From positions 434,001 to 498,000 of the forward strand of contig WJXW01000002.1 in the NCBI GenBank assembly GCA_015832175.1: 64,000 bases of DNA, given 5' to 3'. This document shows, piece by piece, positions 43,724 to 56,000 of this stretch. Both the position numbers and the translations under genes were made by a program. The notes below the pieces were generated by a model, which was not told where the DNA came from, did no database searches, and saw only the letters and a program-made list of their open reading frames with translations. Each line of letters begins with the position of its first letter. Positions within the stretch are counted from its first letter, which is position 1. The stretch is from Paraphaeosphaeria minitans (taxonomy: Eukaryota > Ascomycota > Dothideomycetes > Pleosporales > Didymosphaeriaceae).

Positions 43724-45437
43724 CTAATCGTCGACATCGCTCTCGACCTCCAGCTTCATGCGCCGCTCCTCGTCCATCTCCCAGTACGTCGCCCAGGACA
43801 GGAGGCAGAACGCGCCGATGATGAGCAGCCCGCCGACGAGCGCGGCGGGGGTCAGCGGGCTGTTGAGCGGCGGGGGGAGCAGCTGGTCGACGATGGCGAC
43901 GATGAAGATGGTGAGGAGGGCAGCGACGGAGGAGAGCACGGGCGAGGTGAGGCTGATCAGGATGAGAAAGGAACCCGAGAACGCTGTTCCCGTGTTAGCT
44001 TTGAGCCCTGGTTTTGAGCTCGGCATGGGTCAAAGGGCGGTGATGGGATTGGGATTGGGATTGGGATCAGGTCCGGGATCGGCATCAGCATCAGCGGCAT
44101 CAGGGGGAAACATACTCGCATTCGCAAACACACTAATTGCCATCATCCATGCCTGCTTCCCGTGCGGCAGCTCAAACGTCTCCCACCCCAAGTAATGCAG
44201 CACGGGCAGCGGCACCCACAGCACGCAGATGGTGAACACGCCGATCAGGCTGCCAAACGTATTCGCAAACACCATGCCCCGGTGCGGCGCGCACCCCTCG
44301 GGCGGACAGGCAAGCCGCTTGTACAGCACCTCGTAGAAGCCGTACAGCACCGACCCCACCCCAATGATCATGTTGCCCAGCGCGCGGTTCTCGGCCTCGT
44401 GCGTCGGCGGCGCCTTTTCGCCGCCCGCACCGCCACCCGACTTGCTGCCGTGCTTTGCGGGCGTCGTGTCGCCGTAGGCGACGATGAAGACGCCGAGGAT
44501 GGCGATGGCGACGGCGAGGATCTTGTTTGTGCGGACTTTTTCTTTCAACAAGGGAATGCTGAAGGCGTAGGCGAAGAAGGCGCTGCAATTGTAGATGGCG
44601 GTGAGGTCGGAGGCGGTGGTCAAGTTGACGGCGAGGTACCAGCTGCCGCCGGCGACGGTGAGGGCACATGTGATGAAGGTGGTCATGCGCAGCATGTAGC
44701 GCACGGGGGAAGTCTGGGACTGGCGCGGGGACGGGTGGAGGGTCTGGTGCTGGACCATGAGGGCGGTTTGGCGCAGGATCTGGACGTGGCGGCGCCAGAA
44801 GGTGGGGAAGGGGGTGGAGAGGTCTTGCAGGCGCATGAAGGCGAGTTGCAATGGCCAGAGAATGATCCACGAGCCGTGGGTCATGTAGCTGTAGTTTTGT
44901 CAGTGCCGTGTTTCCTCGACATTGACGTCTTGATTGTGTGGCATCCGAGGGTGCTTACAGCATGCAGTACGGCTTCTCCCATTTCAGCTCATGCTGGATG
45001 TACACTGCCGTCTCCGTCTGCACCGTGAAGCTGACCAGGCTCAGGGCCAGAAAGATGGCGGCATACGTATATCTCCGCCGTGTCTCAAGGTGGGCCTGGC
45101 TCGCGGGGTCCCGCTCGTGAAAGGTATGCGTGCTCCTGCTCAAGGTGCCCTCGGTGCCCTCGTCGTCGCGCTTGTGCGATCCGAGCAGCGGCGACAGCGA
45201 CCGGCCGTCCCGCTCGCCGTCGACGTCGGGCCGTAGGTCGGAGGGCATGGCGTTGCTGGGGGCGCTCTCATCCCAGTCGTCGAAGCTGAGGTCGTCGTTG
45301 GGGGAGTCTGGCTCCGCAAAGTGTACGTTGTTGGCCTTGTGGTTGGTCGTTGGGTGCGGGTTGTCGGCAAAGGGCGGGCTAGCTCGAGTGGTTGCGCGGA
45401 GGGTTGCGGTCTTGCAAAGGGGGATGCTATCAGGCAT
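43724..45437 (-). CDS. Drug/metabolite-transporter (EamA/SLC35F-like) membrane protein
   Basis: Multi-pass carrier of the drug/metabolite transporter superfamily, similar to the yeast THI74/YML018C group; the substrate is unknown. Exons 45437-44959, 44888-44116 and 43983-43724 give 503 residues. An in-frame ATG at 45566 would add 43 residues. About ten hydrophobic helices are visible, including TYAAIFLALSLVSFTVQTET, WIILWPLQLAFM, FFAYAFSIPLL, ILAVAIAILGVFIVAYGDTT and the last pair LLTIFIVAIVD and ALVGGLLIIGAFCLLSWATY. A Gly/Lys-rich cytosolic loop splits the two halves. The 132-bp second intron contains four tandem GGGATT units. Confidence 0.85.
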
Positions 45438-45646
45438 ATAAGCGACGCGGTCTGTCCTCCTGGGCAGCGCGGCTGTGGCAGGTGGAGCGCTGCAGCTAAC
45501 TAGGCATCGCGATGGTGGCTTTGCTGGGGGGGGAGGGAGGATTGGAGTGGATACCGCACGCAGCAAGCCAAGCCGAAAGGAAGCCCATCAGGGGTCGTCA
45601 GCGCCGACGCACGCCCTGCCGCCCTTGCCGGCCTACAAGCGGATCT

Positions 45647-45678
<32 letters not shown>

Positions 45679-45967
45679 CGCCGTGGTCTTGGGGCACCGG
45701 GGTTCGCTCATGTCTGCAAGTCACTCGCTTTGACAGCGGGGCCCGTTCAAGGCACGAGTCATTCCCAGCCATCATCTGAACTCCTCTGCATCCATCATCT
45801 GAACTCATTTGCAACCATCATCTAACTGACTGGATCTGCCCACCACTTGCTTTCGTTACTCATGGAATCAAAACACACCACACATCGTACACCGACCACT
45901 CAGGAAACAAGTCAATCGCCAACCGCGCCGAACATAACGTCGTAGCCAGTCCAACCACCTGGCGCAC
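45438..45967. other. Spacer with a GTTGCC hexamer repeat
   Basis: Transporter promoter and MBP1 3' end. It includes the hexamer array at 45647-45682 and a short direct repeat, CATCATCTGAACTC, at about 45769 and 45793. Confidence 0.55.
45647..45682. repeat. (GTTGCC)6 hexamer repeat
   Basis: Five exact GTTGCC units and a sixth as GTCGCC, upstream of the transporter gene. Confidence 0.9.
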
Positions 45968-48132
45968 CTACACGGGGCTCTGCTCCAGGCCCTCTGCCCG
46001 CTCCTGCGTCTCCGCCTCCTCCAGCTCCTTCAGAATCTCAGGCAGCATCGACTCAATGTCCTCCTCGCGCTCCCCAATCGCCTTCGCAATCAGGCTCTTG
46101 TACACGCCCTGCTTTTCCCCCATGCCCGCGACCGACAGGTTCCCCACCACCTCCCGCACCATCTCCTGCCGCTCCAGCTGCGCCCGGTGAAGCAGCAATG
46201 CTAACCGCATCTTCTCCGCGAGATCCACGGCCGAGTTGGGATTCGCCTGTGGTGCCGATGCGCATATGCGCCTGAGCTCCGTCATCTGCTCGATTTCGAG
46301 TAGTGACTCCGCCTCCTCGACCAGCGTCTGCAGCTCTTCTTCTTGCTGCCGGTCGGCGTCCTCTTCGCCCTGGTCCAGATCCATGTGCAGCCCGTTGTGC
46401 ATGCCCATGAGCTCAGACACCTGCTTGCGCGTGGCCTCGAGCTCCGCCTGCCGCTTTTTAACCACGCGCTCTGCGTCCAGCGACTCTGCTTCTTTTTCTT
46501 GCAGTTCTGCTTCATAGGCTGCAGCGAGCTCCTCGCACTTCTCGAGCAGCGTGGGCGCTACCTTGGTCATGAGATGTGATGCTGTTTGTGACCGGTACTC
46601 GGTGCGCTGCGATTCGCGGGTCGAGAGGCTGGGAAAAGGTAATGACAGCGAGGGAACCAAGTCGTCGAGATGGCTTCCGTGTCCGTTCATCCTCTGGTCT
46701 AGTGGCGGCGCGAAAGGCGATGATGATGCTTGCCGTGGCCGGCCGTGCATCCGCCGTCGCTGGTTTAGCTCCCGAATGAGATCGTCTGCTGTCTCGCCCT
46801 TCTTGTTCGCTATGTCGACGGAAACGTTGCGCCCCAGCAGACTTCGTACACACTTCCGCGCGCCATGTCGTGCAGCGATCATGATGGTGGTGTCTCCGTT
46901 CTGGTCCTGCGCATTCAACAATCGAGTGATCTCGTCTGGTATCCATGTTTCTGACAGCTTGTTAATGATGCAGTCTAAATAGTAGCGCGCACACGAGTAT
47001 TTGTTCGAGCTGCTTGTAGTCGCTGCGATGTGGTGGAACACAGTGCTGCCGAACCAGTCAGATCGGACCACCGTCTGCAGGAAGATCTTGATCATGCTCT
47101 GCATGGTGCCCTTGTCGTGGTTGTTGGTGAACATGACAGCGCGCATCAGCGGGGTCTCGAGGTTGTTCGAGGCGCAGTCTATGCGTGCGCCTCGCCGGAT
47201 GAGCTCCTTGACCACTTCGAGATCGCCCATGGCTGCCGCCCAGTGCATCGCCGAGTGTCCCTTGTCGTCGATGGCGCGATCGAGATTGACGCTGGGGGGC
47301 GGTTCAGGCGGCGCGACGAAGCCCTCGTCGGAATCAAGGAGCATGAAGTAGTCGAGCAGCGCGTCCGCCCACATCTGGTGCTGCGTGTCCTCGACCGACA
47401 TCTGGTCAGCGCCCCGCTTGCGCTTCCGGCTGCTGGCCGAATACTGCGACGCGGTGAGCATGTCCTGGTCGCCCAGCATGCTCTCCGACACCACAGTCAC
47501 ATTGTCTGGGGTCTCATCGCGGTACAGGTGCGGTGGCTGGGCGGGAGCTTCGTACGGATCGTCGGCTACCTGCGACTGGGAATTGGACACAAAGGCTGCG
47601 CACTCGTCAGCCTCGCCTTTGCAAGCTTCACCGAGGCGAGCAGCCTGCTACAGTTCCTAGCTTCGAGTGAATGCACATTATTACCGTTTGCTCTGGCTTG
47701 GGCGGCGGCAGCGGCGGCGGCAGCGGTGGCACGCGCGGCTTTGGGGCGGCTCGAGGCAGCCGTCGCATGCTTGGGTGCGGGCGGGGGGCTCCTGTCGCCG
47801 GGGATGTAGTCGAAGATGGGCAGCATCTTCTCGAGGACGCCATTGCGCTCGGCGAGCATGCGGCCGTCGTGCAGTGGGATCCATGTGCCCTGATACTTGC
47901 CGTATCCGCCCTGCACCTTCTCGTGGACGCCCTTTTGCACCTCACGCTCGAGGATGCGGGTGCGCGCGGGCTTGTCGTAGTCGGCTACCTTGAGGATGTG
48001 CGTTGCGTTGATCCAGTCGTCGGCACGGCGCCGCATCACAAAATTGCCGGCTACCTGGAGTTCGTATACCGGCACATTGCTATACGTGGCGGAGTAGATC
48101 TTGCCATCGGGCGCGGGGGGCATCCTGACCAT
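45968..48132 (-). CDS. MBP1: MBP1-type APSES/ankyrin cell-cycle transcription factor
   Basis: DNA-binding subunit of the MBF complex, which drives G1/S genes through MluI cell-cycle boxes together with a SWI6-type partner (family role). Exons 48132-47685 and 47595-45968, with an 89-bp GTAATA...CAG intron, give 691 residues. The APSES/KilA-N domain fills the first about 110 residues: [46 protein letters not shown]. An Ala-rich stretch follows. Central ankyrin repeats include [31 protein letters not shown] and [21 protein letters not shown] long Glu/Gln-rich coiled coil and a C-terminal dimerisation helix ([12 protein letters not shown]) complete the family layout. Starts at 48132 or 48123 are both possible. 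Divergent from NDUFB7. Confidence 0.95.
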
Positions 48133-48353
48133 TCGACCGATCAACGCAGCGATTCAACGTCGCGATACAACGTCGTGGACGAGGACGCGTCGACACCGAC
48201 ACGCGCACTCTCGCGCCACGCCAAGCGAAGTCACGCCAAGCCTTGCCAAGCCCCAGCCAGCCGAGCTCCATCCACGACCACGACCGCGCAGCACTTCACC
48301 TCAGCGGCGCCCGCACCCACGCCCACACCCGCCATTGAGCCCCGCCGCCCACC
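48133..48353. promoter_or_regulatory. Shared MBP1/NDUFB7 promoter with an MluI cell-cycle box
   Basis: 221-bp spacer between divergent genes. The core MCB site ACGCGT is at 48185-48190, about 50 bp upstream of the MBP1 start codon. MBF binds this hexamer in yeasts, so autoregulation is plausible, but a hexamer in GC-rich DNA can occur by chance. Confidence 0.5.
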
Positions 48354-48805
48354 ATGACCGTCACTGACACCCTCAAGAACGCCGTCGGTCTTTCCGGCGG
48401 CGAGCCCCAGAGTCAGCGCCCCCCGCAATCCCGTACTGCAGCCCGCAAAGAGCTGCTGCTGATGTGCACACAGAGGCCACCCGCGAGGACATGAGTGCCG
48501 CCCGTCTGCCCCTCGCCTACAGAGACTCGTGCGCACATCTGCTCATTCCCCTGAACCGGTGTCGCTTCGACGAGTACTACCTGCCCTGGAAGTGCGAGGT
48601 ACGCCTGCGTGTGGACCGCCCTTGAAGCTTGCAAACACGCGAACCTACGAGCATCCAAGGAGAAAGGAGAAAGAAGAAAATCTAGCTAACGCGCCCTCAG
48701 GACGAGCGACATTCGTACGAAAAGTGCCAGTATGAGGAGTTCAAGCTGCGCGTGAAGAAGATGGACGAGCTGCGGGCGGCCAAGGGCGGCGAGCGGAGCA
48801 ACTGA
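48354..48805 (+). CDS. NDUFB7: Mitochondrial complex I subunit NDUFB7 (B18)
   Basis: Accessory subunit of NADH:ubiquinone oxidoreductase on the intermembrane-space side (family role). Three exons, 48354-48411, 48474-48598 and 48701-48805, give 95 residues. Intron 1 starts with the weaker donor GTCAGC, but only this splice restores EPQ-K-ATREDMSAARLPLAYR. The twin CX9C motifs are complete: CAHLLIPLNRC and CEDERHSYEKC. This pattern is imported and oxidised by the MIA40 pathway. The C-terminus KKMDELRAAKGGERSN is typical of fungi. Confidence 0.93.
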
Positions 48806-49315
48806 GACCAGCCTACGCATTGCACGAGGAGGGTGGAACACAGCCCAAGAAGCAGATGCCAGCTTGACGCTGCATTTATAGATCCGCGGCAACGGAATTG
48901 ATCGACTTTCAGCATCTTCATGGGACTCGCTGAACGCAGTGACCTTGGCTGCACACGTGTACTTTTGACGACGAAGGTTTTTTTGCATTGGACCTGAGCG
49001 TACGGGACGTTGTGCACCCGGACCTCGACCGAAGAGGCGAGGCTGCGGGTTTGACACTGTCTGCACGCCTCTTCGCTTCGCTGCAAGCTGGGATGATCGC
49101 AGAGTCTTCATCGACATTGGCTGTGCGCGGTCATTGTGAACAGCTACAATTGCCAATGCCACGCTCCTGTAACTCTGTATGCACGCGCTGTCCTCGCTCT
49201 AATGCTCTAGCAGAATACTCTAAACTATCCTTTTGCTCCAAGATCCTGACTCTCCTCCCTTAGAATTCTATCCCGTTACTCAGAACCTGCAATATACAAT
49301 CATGCGACCACCAAC
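48806..49315. other. Convergent spacer
   Basis: 3' regions of NDUFB7 and the acyl-CoA synthetase gene. Nothing else seen. Confidence 0.6.
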
Positions 49316-51222
49316 CTATAGCTTCGCCTTCCCTGCGGTACCCTCCGCCTTGGCCTTCTCCCGCAGCTCCTTCCGCAGTATCTTGCCAGACTACCAATCG
49401 TTAGCCTCCTGACACCAAATCTCATCCTACCACAAGGACGTCGACTTACAGGATTCTTAGGAATCGCCTCCACCCAAACAACGCCCCCGTCCAGCCGCTT
49501 AGCTCGTGAGACACGCTCAGAAAGCCACGCCTTGATGGTCTCGGCGACTTGGGGCGTCGCCTGGGATGGCGTCTGCGGGACAATGTAGGCGCGAGGAAGC
49601 TCTTCTCCGGAGCTACATTGTAGTCCAATTAGTATCATGAAAAGACGAAAGAAGGGAAGGGGAAGAGTGGACGTACAGCGTGACGCCAATAACGGCGACG
49701 TCTTGGACGGCGGGGTGGTCGAGGAGGAGGGCTTCGAGCTCTGCGGGGGCGACTTGGAGGCCTTTGACTTTAATGAGTTCCTGGTTTGTATCAGCCATTT
49801 TTCCTTGTCGTTGCGGTTCGTGGGAAAACCAATGGGGTGGGAAGACCACGGCACCTTCTTCCGATCCACGATATGGAACTCGTTCTGCTCGTCAATATAG
49901 GCGACGTCGCCTGTCTTCAGCCATCCATCCGTGGTGATCGTCTCCCGCGTCGCCTCCGGCTTCCGCCAGTACCCCTTCATCACACTCGGCGAGCGCACCC
50001 AGACCTCCCCGCGCTCCCCCCGCGGCGCCTCCACCTTGCCCTCTTCGTCCAGCACAATCTTCGCCTCGCAGTTCGGCAGCAGCTCGCCGACCGCCCCATT
50101 CCGAGAGTCCTTGTTCGGATCCGACGTCGTCGCCGTGCACGTCAGCTCCGTCATGCCCCAGCCCTGCTTGACATTGACGCTGCGATCCTTCCACAGCTTC
50201 TCGAACTCCTCGGCGATCTCGCGGCCCAGGGGGGCGGCGCCGCTCCCGACCTTTTCGACAGAGGAAAGATCAAAGGCCTTGACCGCGGGGTGCTTCGCCA
50301 TGGCGATGATGACGGGCGGGACGAGAACCAGGTCCGTGATCCGGTACGCCTGGATGTACTGCAGCATCTCCACGAAGTCGAACTTGGGCATCACATACAC
50401 GGGGAGCCGCATCTTGGGCCCGTTGACGCAGAACAGCGACTGCGCCATCGCGTGGTACATGGGCAGGAAGCAGAGGTGTCGCGTGCGGGTGCGGCGCTCT
50501 TCGTAGTCGGACGAGATCGTCGACATCCACATCTGCTGCGCGGAATTGGACACGTAATTGGCGTGCGTGATCATGACGCCCTTGGAGAGGCCGGTAGTCC
50601 CGGAGCTGTAGTTCAGCGCGATGATGGTGTCGAGCTCGGCGGGCGTGCGCAGGTCGGGCCATGCGTAGGCGCGGCCTTCGGCTTCGGACGCGAGGAGGGT
50701 GGTCCAGTGGCGGATGGTTCCGCCTAGGGCAGGCGCATGCTTTTCGACCGTGCGGCCTTCGAAGGTCGCGACGCCGTCGTCGAAGACGAAGACGCTGGAG
50801 GCAGGGAGGCCTGCTTCTTGCGCAGCGGCGATGCCCGTGTCCAGACTGCCCTCCGCGCAGAGGAGGTACTTCGCGCCCGAGTCTTTGAGCTGGTACGCCA
50901 GCTCTCGCGCTACATAGGTCGGATTTGCACCCGTGAAAATGCCGCCGGCCATGATGATGCCGATCATCACTGTAGGAAAGAATAGCGTGTTCCCGGAGAA
51001 GAGCAGCACACGCTCACCGGGCTTGAGTCCCGCGCGGAGCAAGCCGGCCGCGAGTCGCTGTCCATAGAGACGGTAGGTGTCGATAGAGAGATAGTATTTC
51101 TCTGGATCTTTTGCGGAGATAAGTGTTGGAGTCTTTGGGAGGTCTGCGGTGGGTGAATCAAAGAGGTATGTGGGCAGCGAGACTTGTGGGATGTCGAACG
51201 ACCAGCGGGATTTGAGCACCAT
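49316..51222 (-). CDS. 4-coumarate-CoA-ligase-like acyl-CoA synthetase with peroxisomal AKL tail
   Basis: ANL-superfamily enzyme that activates an aromatic or fatty acid to its CoA ester via an acyl-adenylate; the substrate is unknown. Exons 51222-49855, 49780-49677, 49612-49450 and 49390-49316 give 569 residues. The AMP-binding motif [11 protein letters not shown] is at residues 205-215, followed by [16 protein letters not shown] and [26 protein letters not shown] in adjacent segments. Intron 1 falls exactly at the hinge, so splicing restores DRKK-ELIKVKG. The last exon supplies the catalytic lysine motif SGKILRKEL and ends in AKL, a peroxisomal PTS1 signal. Reading through introns gives a longer but wrong frame. 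Confidence 0.94.
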
Positions 51223-52613
51223 GGTGAGGTTGACTGCGGTCTGAGTCTATACGATAGTCTCTTCAGTCGGGTAAAGTGTCCACAGATGTAATTGAAGCTG
51301 AGAATCCCGCAGTGATGGTATGCCGGGCGTGAAACGTCGTGTAACCGTCGAGCTGGATCTAAGTGGTGAATCTATCCGGGTGAGCCTCTCCACCGCAATC
51401 GTCATTGGCAACAGTAGGCCGAGGGGGCTTCATACCTTCCTGCTTACTGCTACGGCCAAGGTCAGCAAACGTTGAATGTCACGCCAACTCTCGTGGTACC
51501 CACAACGAGATAACAAGGTAGGATACTTCGAACGCTCTCACACGTTCCTGCTGATGCGAAGCAAGACGAAAGAACAATGCAGGTGCCCAGAGTGACAAAC
51601 CTCGGCGACAACTGCGTTGGTACATGTCCGAGGCACAGCATGCATACCTGGCGCCACGCCCTAAGCGACTCCATTGAGCTCACCCCAGGAACGAACCCCA
51701 CAGACGCTTGTCGCCGGGCGGGTCGGATATGGGGTGCTGGAGCCAGCGGACCGAGGTATCTATCGTTCTAGCTCGGGCCACCTACCCAGCGATTCATTGT
51801 GGCGGGCTCTCGTACGGTTGCCGTGCGAATAGGACCGCTCTCGAGATGGCCAAGTCAGTTCCATAGTCTGCGGAGAGCCAACTTGAAAGCTGTTCTCATG
51901 TCGCAGCAGCGGTTCGTTCAGGGTGCGGCGAAAAGCAAATATCATCATGCGGTCACGTGGCGTGGCTTCGGACAATCTGGTGCCTAGTTGGCTGGCCCGA
52001 TGCTGTGATGCACGTCGTTTCGTTGCCGGCAAGAGCGGTGTACCTTGAATCGGCCGCGATGAGGGGGTTTTGGTTCCTAATAAGTCTCCCAGGTGTTGAA
52101 GCAAGGTTCGACGTTGGAAGGTTACCTAGGTAGGTATCTAGGACCCGGCGATCTGGATCGTGCGACGCGCTGCCACGTTTCGGAATCACCAACTTTGAAC
52201 CACCACAAACTCCTGATGTAGTTGCAGTTGTACGTGAAGTAATGAATCTGCGCGCTCCAAGGCATACATAAAGCCGAAAGTGGTCAGAAACTGGCCCCCA
52301 AGAATTACGCGTAGCATTCGCAGCCCAGGTGCTTCGCTGCTTCTCATGTCTGGGCGAGACCGATCGTGGTTCTCTCCAGCACACAGTGATTGACGATAAG
52401 AATTGGAGTTTTCGTGGCGATGAAATGTCAAGGATAAACCACCAAATTCCCATTCTACACCTGTTGCGTACAGGCGCAGGTGCAAAAGAGAACTCTATCA
52501 TACGTTCGCGATAGATAATCTATATACCTTTGAGACCTTGTTTCACAACAGCCGTATCATACGATGATTTCCTACAAGATAACGTAACGTACTCTAGACC
52601 GTATGTGTTTGTG
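51223..52613. other. Gene-poor spacer, start of the decayed region
   Basis: Promoter of the acyl-CoA synthetase at the left. Beyond 51.5 kb, only short frames without motifs. Minus-strand peptides near 52.3 kb (ILGGQFLTTFGFMYALERA) may be a remote part of the membrane-protein pseudogene to the right. Confidence 0.4.
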
Positions 52614-53072
52614 TCAGTCCCTGCGGTACTTAACATTACCCATATATTTCGCCATCTCCCAGAAGCCGTGGTAGAGGGAAACAATCGCCACGACACTGAT
52701 TACCGAGACGGCAACTCCTAGCGAGACGAGGAGTAGAGAGTTGTGCTAGATAGGAAGCGTGCGGTATTCAATTATCGGGATACCCTGCGTCCAGGTAGAG
52801 CGCAAATTAGCTAGAGTGGTGCCTGCGAGCGAGTGGGCGAAAAGCGGATTTAACACTGTCGCCATAACGACCGTTGTGTGGAAAGCGAGATTCTACGTTA
52901 CGTTGATCATGCCTAGCATTACATCTTTCCAAGTGGTCCCGCTCAGCCTATCTTCACTCGTGCTTGGTTCGTACTTGGCGGAGTATGCAGTGCCGGGGTT
53001 GTTGGTAACTAGTGCTGGGGCGATTGTGAAATTCGAAGATGTTTCTAGAGGTGCGGACTTGTCTATGGCTCC
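52614..53072 (-). pseudogene. Fragment of a polytopic membrane protein, two TAG stops
   Basis: One minus-strand frame runs for 153 codons interrupted only by TAG at 52893-52895 and 52746-52748. The translated pieces read like protein: APALVTNNPGTAYSAKY, LSGTTWKDVMLGMINVT, then NLAFHTTVVMATVLNPLFAH, QGIPIIEYRTLPI and a hydrophobic helix LLLVSLGVAVSVISVVAIVS followed by LYHGFWEMAKYM. The layout recalls the large uncharacterised fungal multi-pass membrane proteins, but I cannot name the family firmly. Both stops are explained by CAG-to-TAG, the CpA-to-TpA change RIP prefers. A minus-strand open frame at 53395-54129 may be an upstream piece of the same gene. Confidence 0.6.
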
Positions 53073-56000
53073 TGTTAAGCTTGGTCTTCACTGGTTGTGC
53101 ACATTTGGTGTACCTAGTCGGGCTTACTAAAATTCGAAGATGCGGACACGCTAACTTATACTAAAGGAAAAAGCGTATTAAGTGCAAGCGGTCAGTAAGT
53201 CTCAATGAAGGCATCGTCTTTAAATCGTAAATATGTAACGTGTAGGGGTTGAATCTTCGATTAATGGTACCGTTTGTGATAACGAATCGAACTTCGCTAC
53301 TTACTGACGCAAGAGTGCATATCGAAACTTCGATATTGAGATCGCGTTATTTGTGATAGTCATACTCGCCCCTGCTGATGATGATAAGGCCGTCTTACGC
53401 CCGCGTTCGTCTTTCCCTCGTGCCGTGGACAACCAATCTCATTGCCGTGGCCAGCGAGCAGACACGCGATACAATACATGCGTATACTCCCTCGAAACGA
53501 CATGTAATTGGCTGGGGGGTTCGAAGTACTTTGTCCTCTGGTGTCATATCTCTCAACACATAGCTGAACACCATGTTGTCGAGAATTATGTCACCAACTT
53601 CCACTTCTTCATGACTGGGTCGTGTAACACCAAGGCGCAGTGGTACCGTAACATGTTTCCGGAATGCTTTTGATATCGGCGGTCTCAGGTAGGTATCCAC
53701 ACGATAGGTTAGGGCTAGTTTCAACATCGCACGGCACGGTGAGGACAACTGTTGAGCATCGGGCAACCTATGTTGGTGGCGGCCACGTCTCAAGGGTTGT
53801 TGGTAAATGACGGATGTCTGAATCGTGATCACGTCTAGAAGGACGGATGTGGTCAGGTGAAAGTATTGGTGTTTGCCAAGTTTCTGCAGCAAGCATGTGG
53901 CATCGAAAGTGCTGCAGCATTCGGCAGGTGTTGCGCCCGGCTCTCTTCTGAACGTGCTCATTGCGATACCATCCAGAGAGATGGCCTTTTGACTGCGTTG
54001 CGAGGGCGATGAAATTATTTTGGCAGTGTATGGATTCGGCCCGCGGGAGGCGGGGAGCCGCATATCTAGGCAGTACCTTGGGCACGAACAGCTTCGTCCA
54101 ATAGCCATTGCTGTCGTCGTCCTCAACACATAAGATCCCAGAATTCCTTAATCAGAGCAGAGTCAGTACGGTATTGACGTAAAGCGTTTTGCGATGCGCG
54201 ACAACGAGAAAGTTGTGAGCGAATTGAACTTCCGAGCGCGAGGCGGGTCGATTGCCCGCGTAATGCAGGCTCACATACATGAACGTGAAGAGAGATACAC
54301 CATGGCCTGTGCCGAAAACATTCTCATTGATAAAGCATGTATGTCGAGAAGTTCAAGACTGAAAAAGGTTACAAAGGCCTACCTATAACAGCTCACAGAA
54401 ATGCCTCCCACGAGACAGAACGCTCCTGCAGAAGGACATGTCGGGGCTTGACCCAAAATCTTCTGAGCTTGCTACGCCGCTCCTTACAAGCCTAGTACCA
54501 GACCCCCCGTTTATTTCGACATCAATTGATCCTTTTGTGAGTTAAATTGTGAGCCAACAATCTTCCCGGTCGTTGATGAAGCCGACAAGCAATATCCATG
54601 AAATCGTGTAGCAACCAGGGTCAGCAAGCGAGAAGAGGTCCATATTCTTGATGGAAGAAATAACGAACATTTACAAAGAATGGTATACTTTGAACTCGGT
54701 GCTATACATGATGTCATATTCTGACGATCTACAGGGCAGTGAATGGTTGATCCCAAGATATTGACCTGACACGTTTCTGAAGACGCCCGCGGTTCATGCG
54801 ATCCCACAACCTGGTTGACATTGCTGACATGCAGGTGGCAATTCGCAGCCTAGTAAAATTTCGAGCCCGCCGACGATCGATTTCCCATCTCAACTTTGGG
54901 CTCTACCGCATTGCGCGACACATCAAACGACCTCTATAATGGTATGGTACTGTCATACTCGGGAACTATAGCCCAGAAACGCATACACACGATCTAGAGC
55001 ATTCGCATGAAAACCTCGTCCCATGGAACTGAATTGCGAATGTTGGTTCCCACGAGGAAAGATCGCGTGAGACGCTCACGTCACTGTAACACAGCCCCAA
55101 ACTCCTCTGCAATGAGACCTGTAGTCGAGATGGCGAATACTCTCTACGCTTTGGTAGTCCTAACTGTGAGTCACTCCAGCCCTGACCGTGAGCTCTGGTC
55201 ACATCGGGCTCATACATATCCTTGCCACGTTTTGGGTACATAGTGAACATCTCGGCGCTTCTAAAGGTCACATTTTCGATATGTTATATGTACAAGGCAA
55301 GAACCTCGGTAACGGAATTACCCTGCGTCGCCTATGTTCAGGCTCTGGCGTCCTCGGCTCACCATGGGGGCTGAGCGCAAGCTTGGAGCTATAGCCTTGG
55401 AGCTCCATTACCTAGCCGTTGCGGAGTGCCCCGGAAGGGTCACATTTGTTGATCATGTGACTGTTGAAGACTCGCGTGGACCAGACCTTGGCTAGAAGAC
55501 TCGGAGACGCCATGAAGGTCAGCCGAAGCAGTTCCGCAATGCCCCAACAAGCGCGAAAGCCCATAATATTGGCATGCACTCGGATGGGATTTCTCCATCT
55601 AGACCTCCGACCTGATTACACAGGCAACGCCGGTCAGCAGCAGGGATTCACTGAAGCTGAAAACAATACCTTTTCGCACTTCGCAAACTGAAATGAGGCT
55701 AAGTCTGCTACTGGACTGATTGGGAGCACAACCAGTGTCGTGAGCGTGCCATGAACAAATTTCAGTACTATCATTGAGTACCGGTAGAGATATATTGCCA
55801 TGTACTCCACCCGAAGCAAACAGCCCTGACACGATATTAGATCTGCCAGGGTTCGTATGCCATAGTGCTCCAAATTGAGCCGTTGCAAGGCACTGCCCAC
55901 CAGGTTGGAGGCCAAAATAGCGCCAAAACGACCCATGGAACGACAACCCAACAATCACCCAGCCAAGTCCTCCTCGCGCCACTAAGTTATGCCTCCCAGA

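Noticed and set aside
44172..44870. 232-codon minus-strand frame overlapping the transporter
   Set aside because: His/Arg/Pro-rich shadow of the GC-rich transporter exon in another frame.
49786..50727. 313-codon plus-strand frame
   Set aside because: Antisense shadow of the acyl-CoA synthetase exon.
53395..54129. 244-codon minus-strand open frame as an independent gene
   Set aside because: Composition is uneven and no domain is recognised; more likely part of the neighbouring pseudogene or chance.
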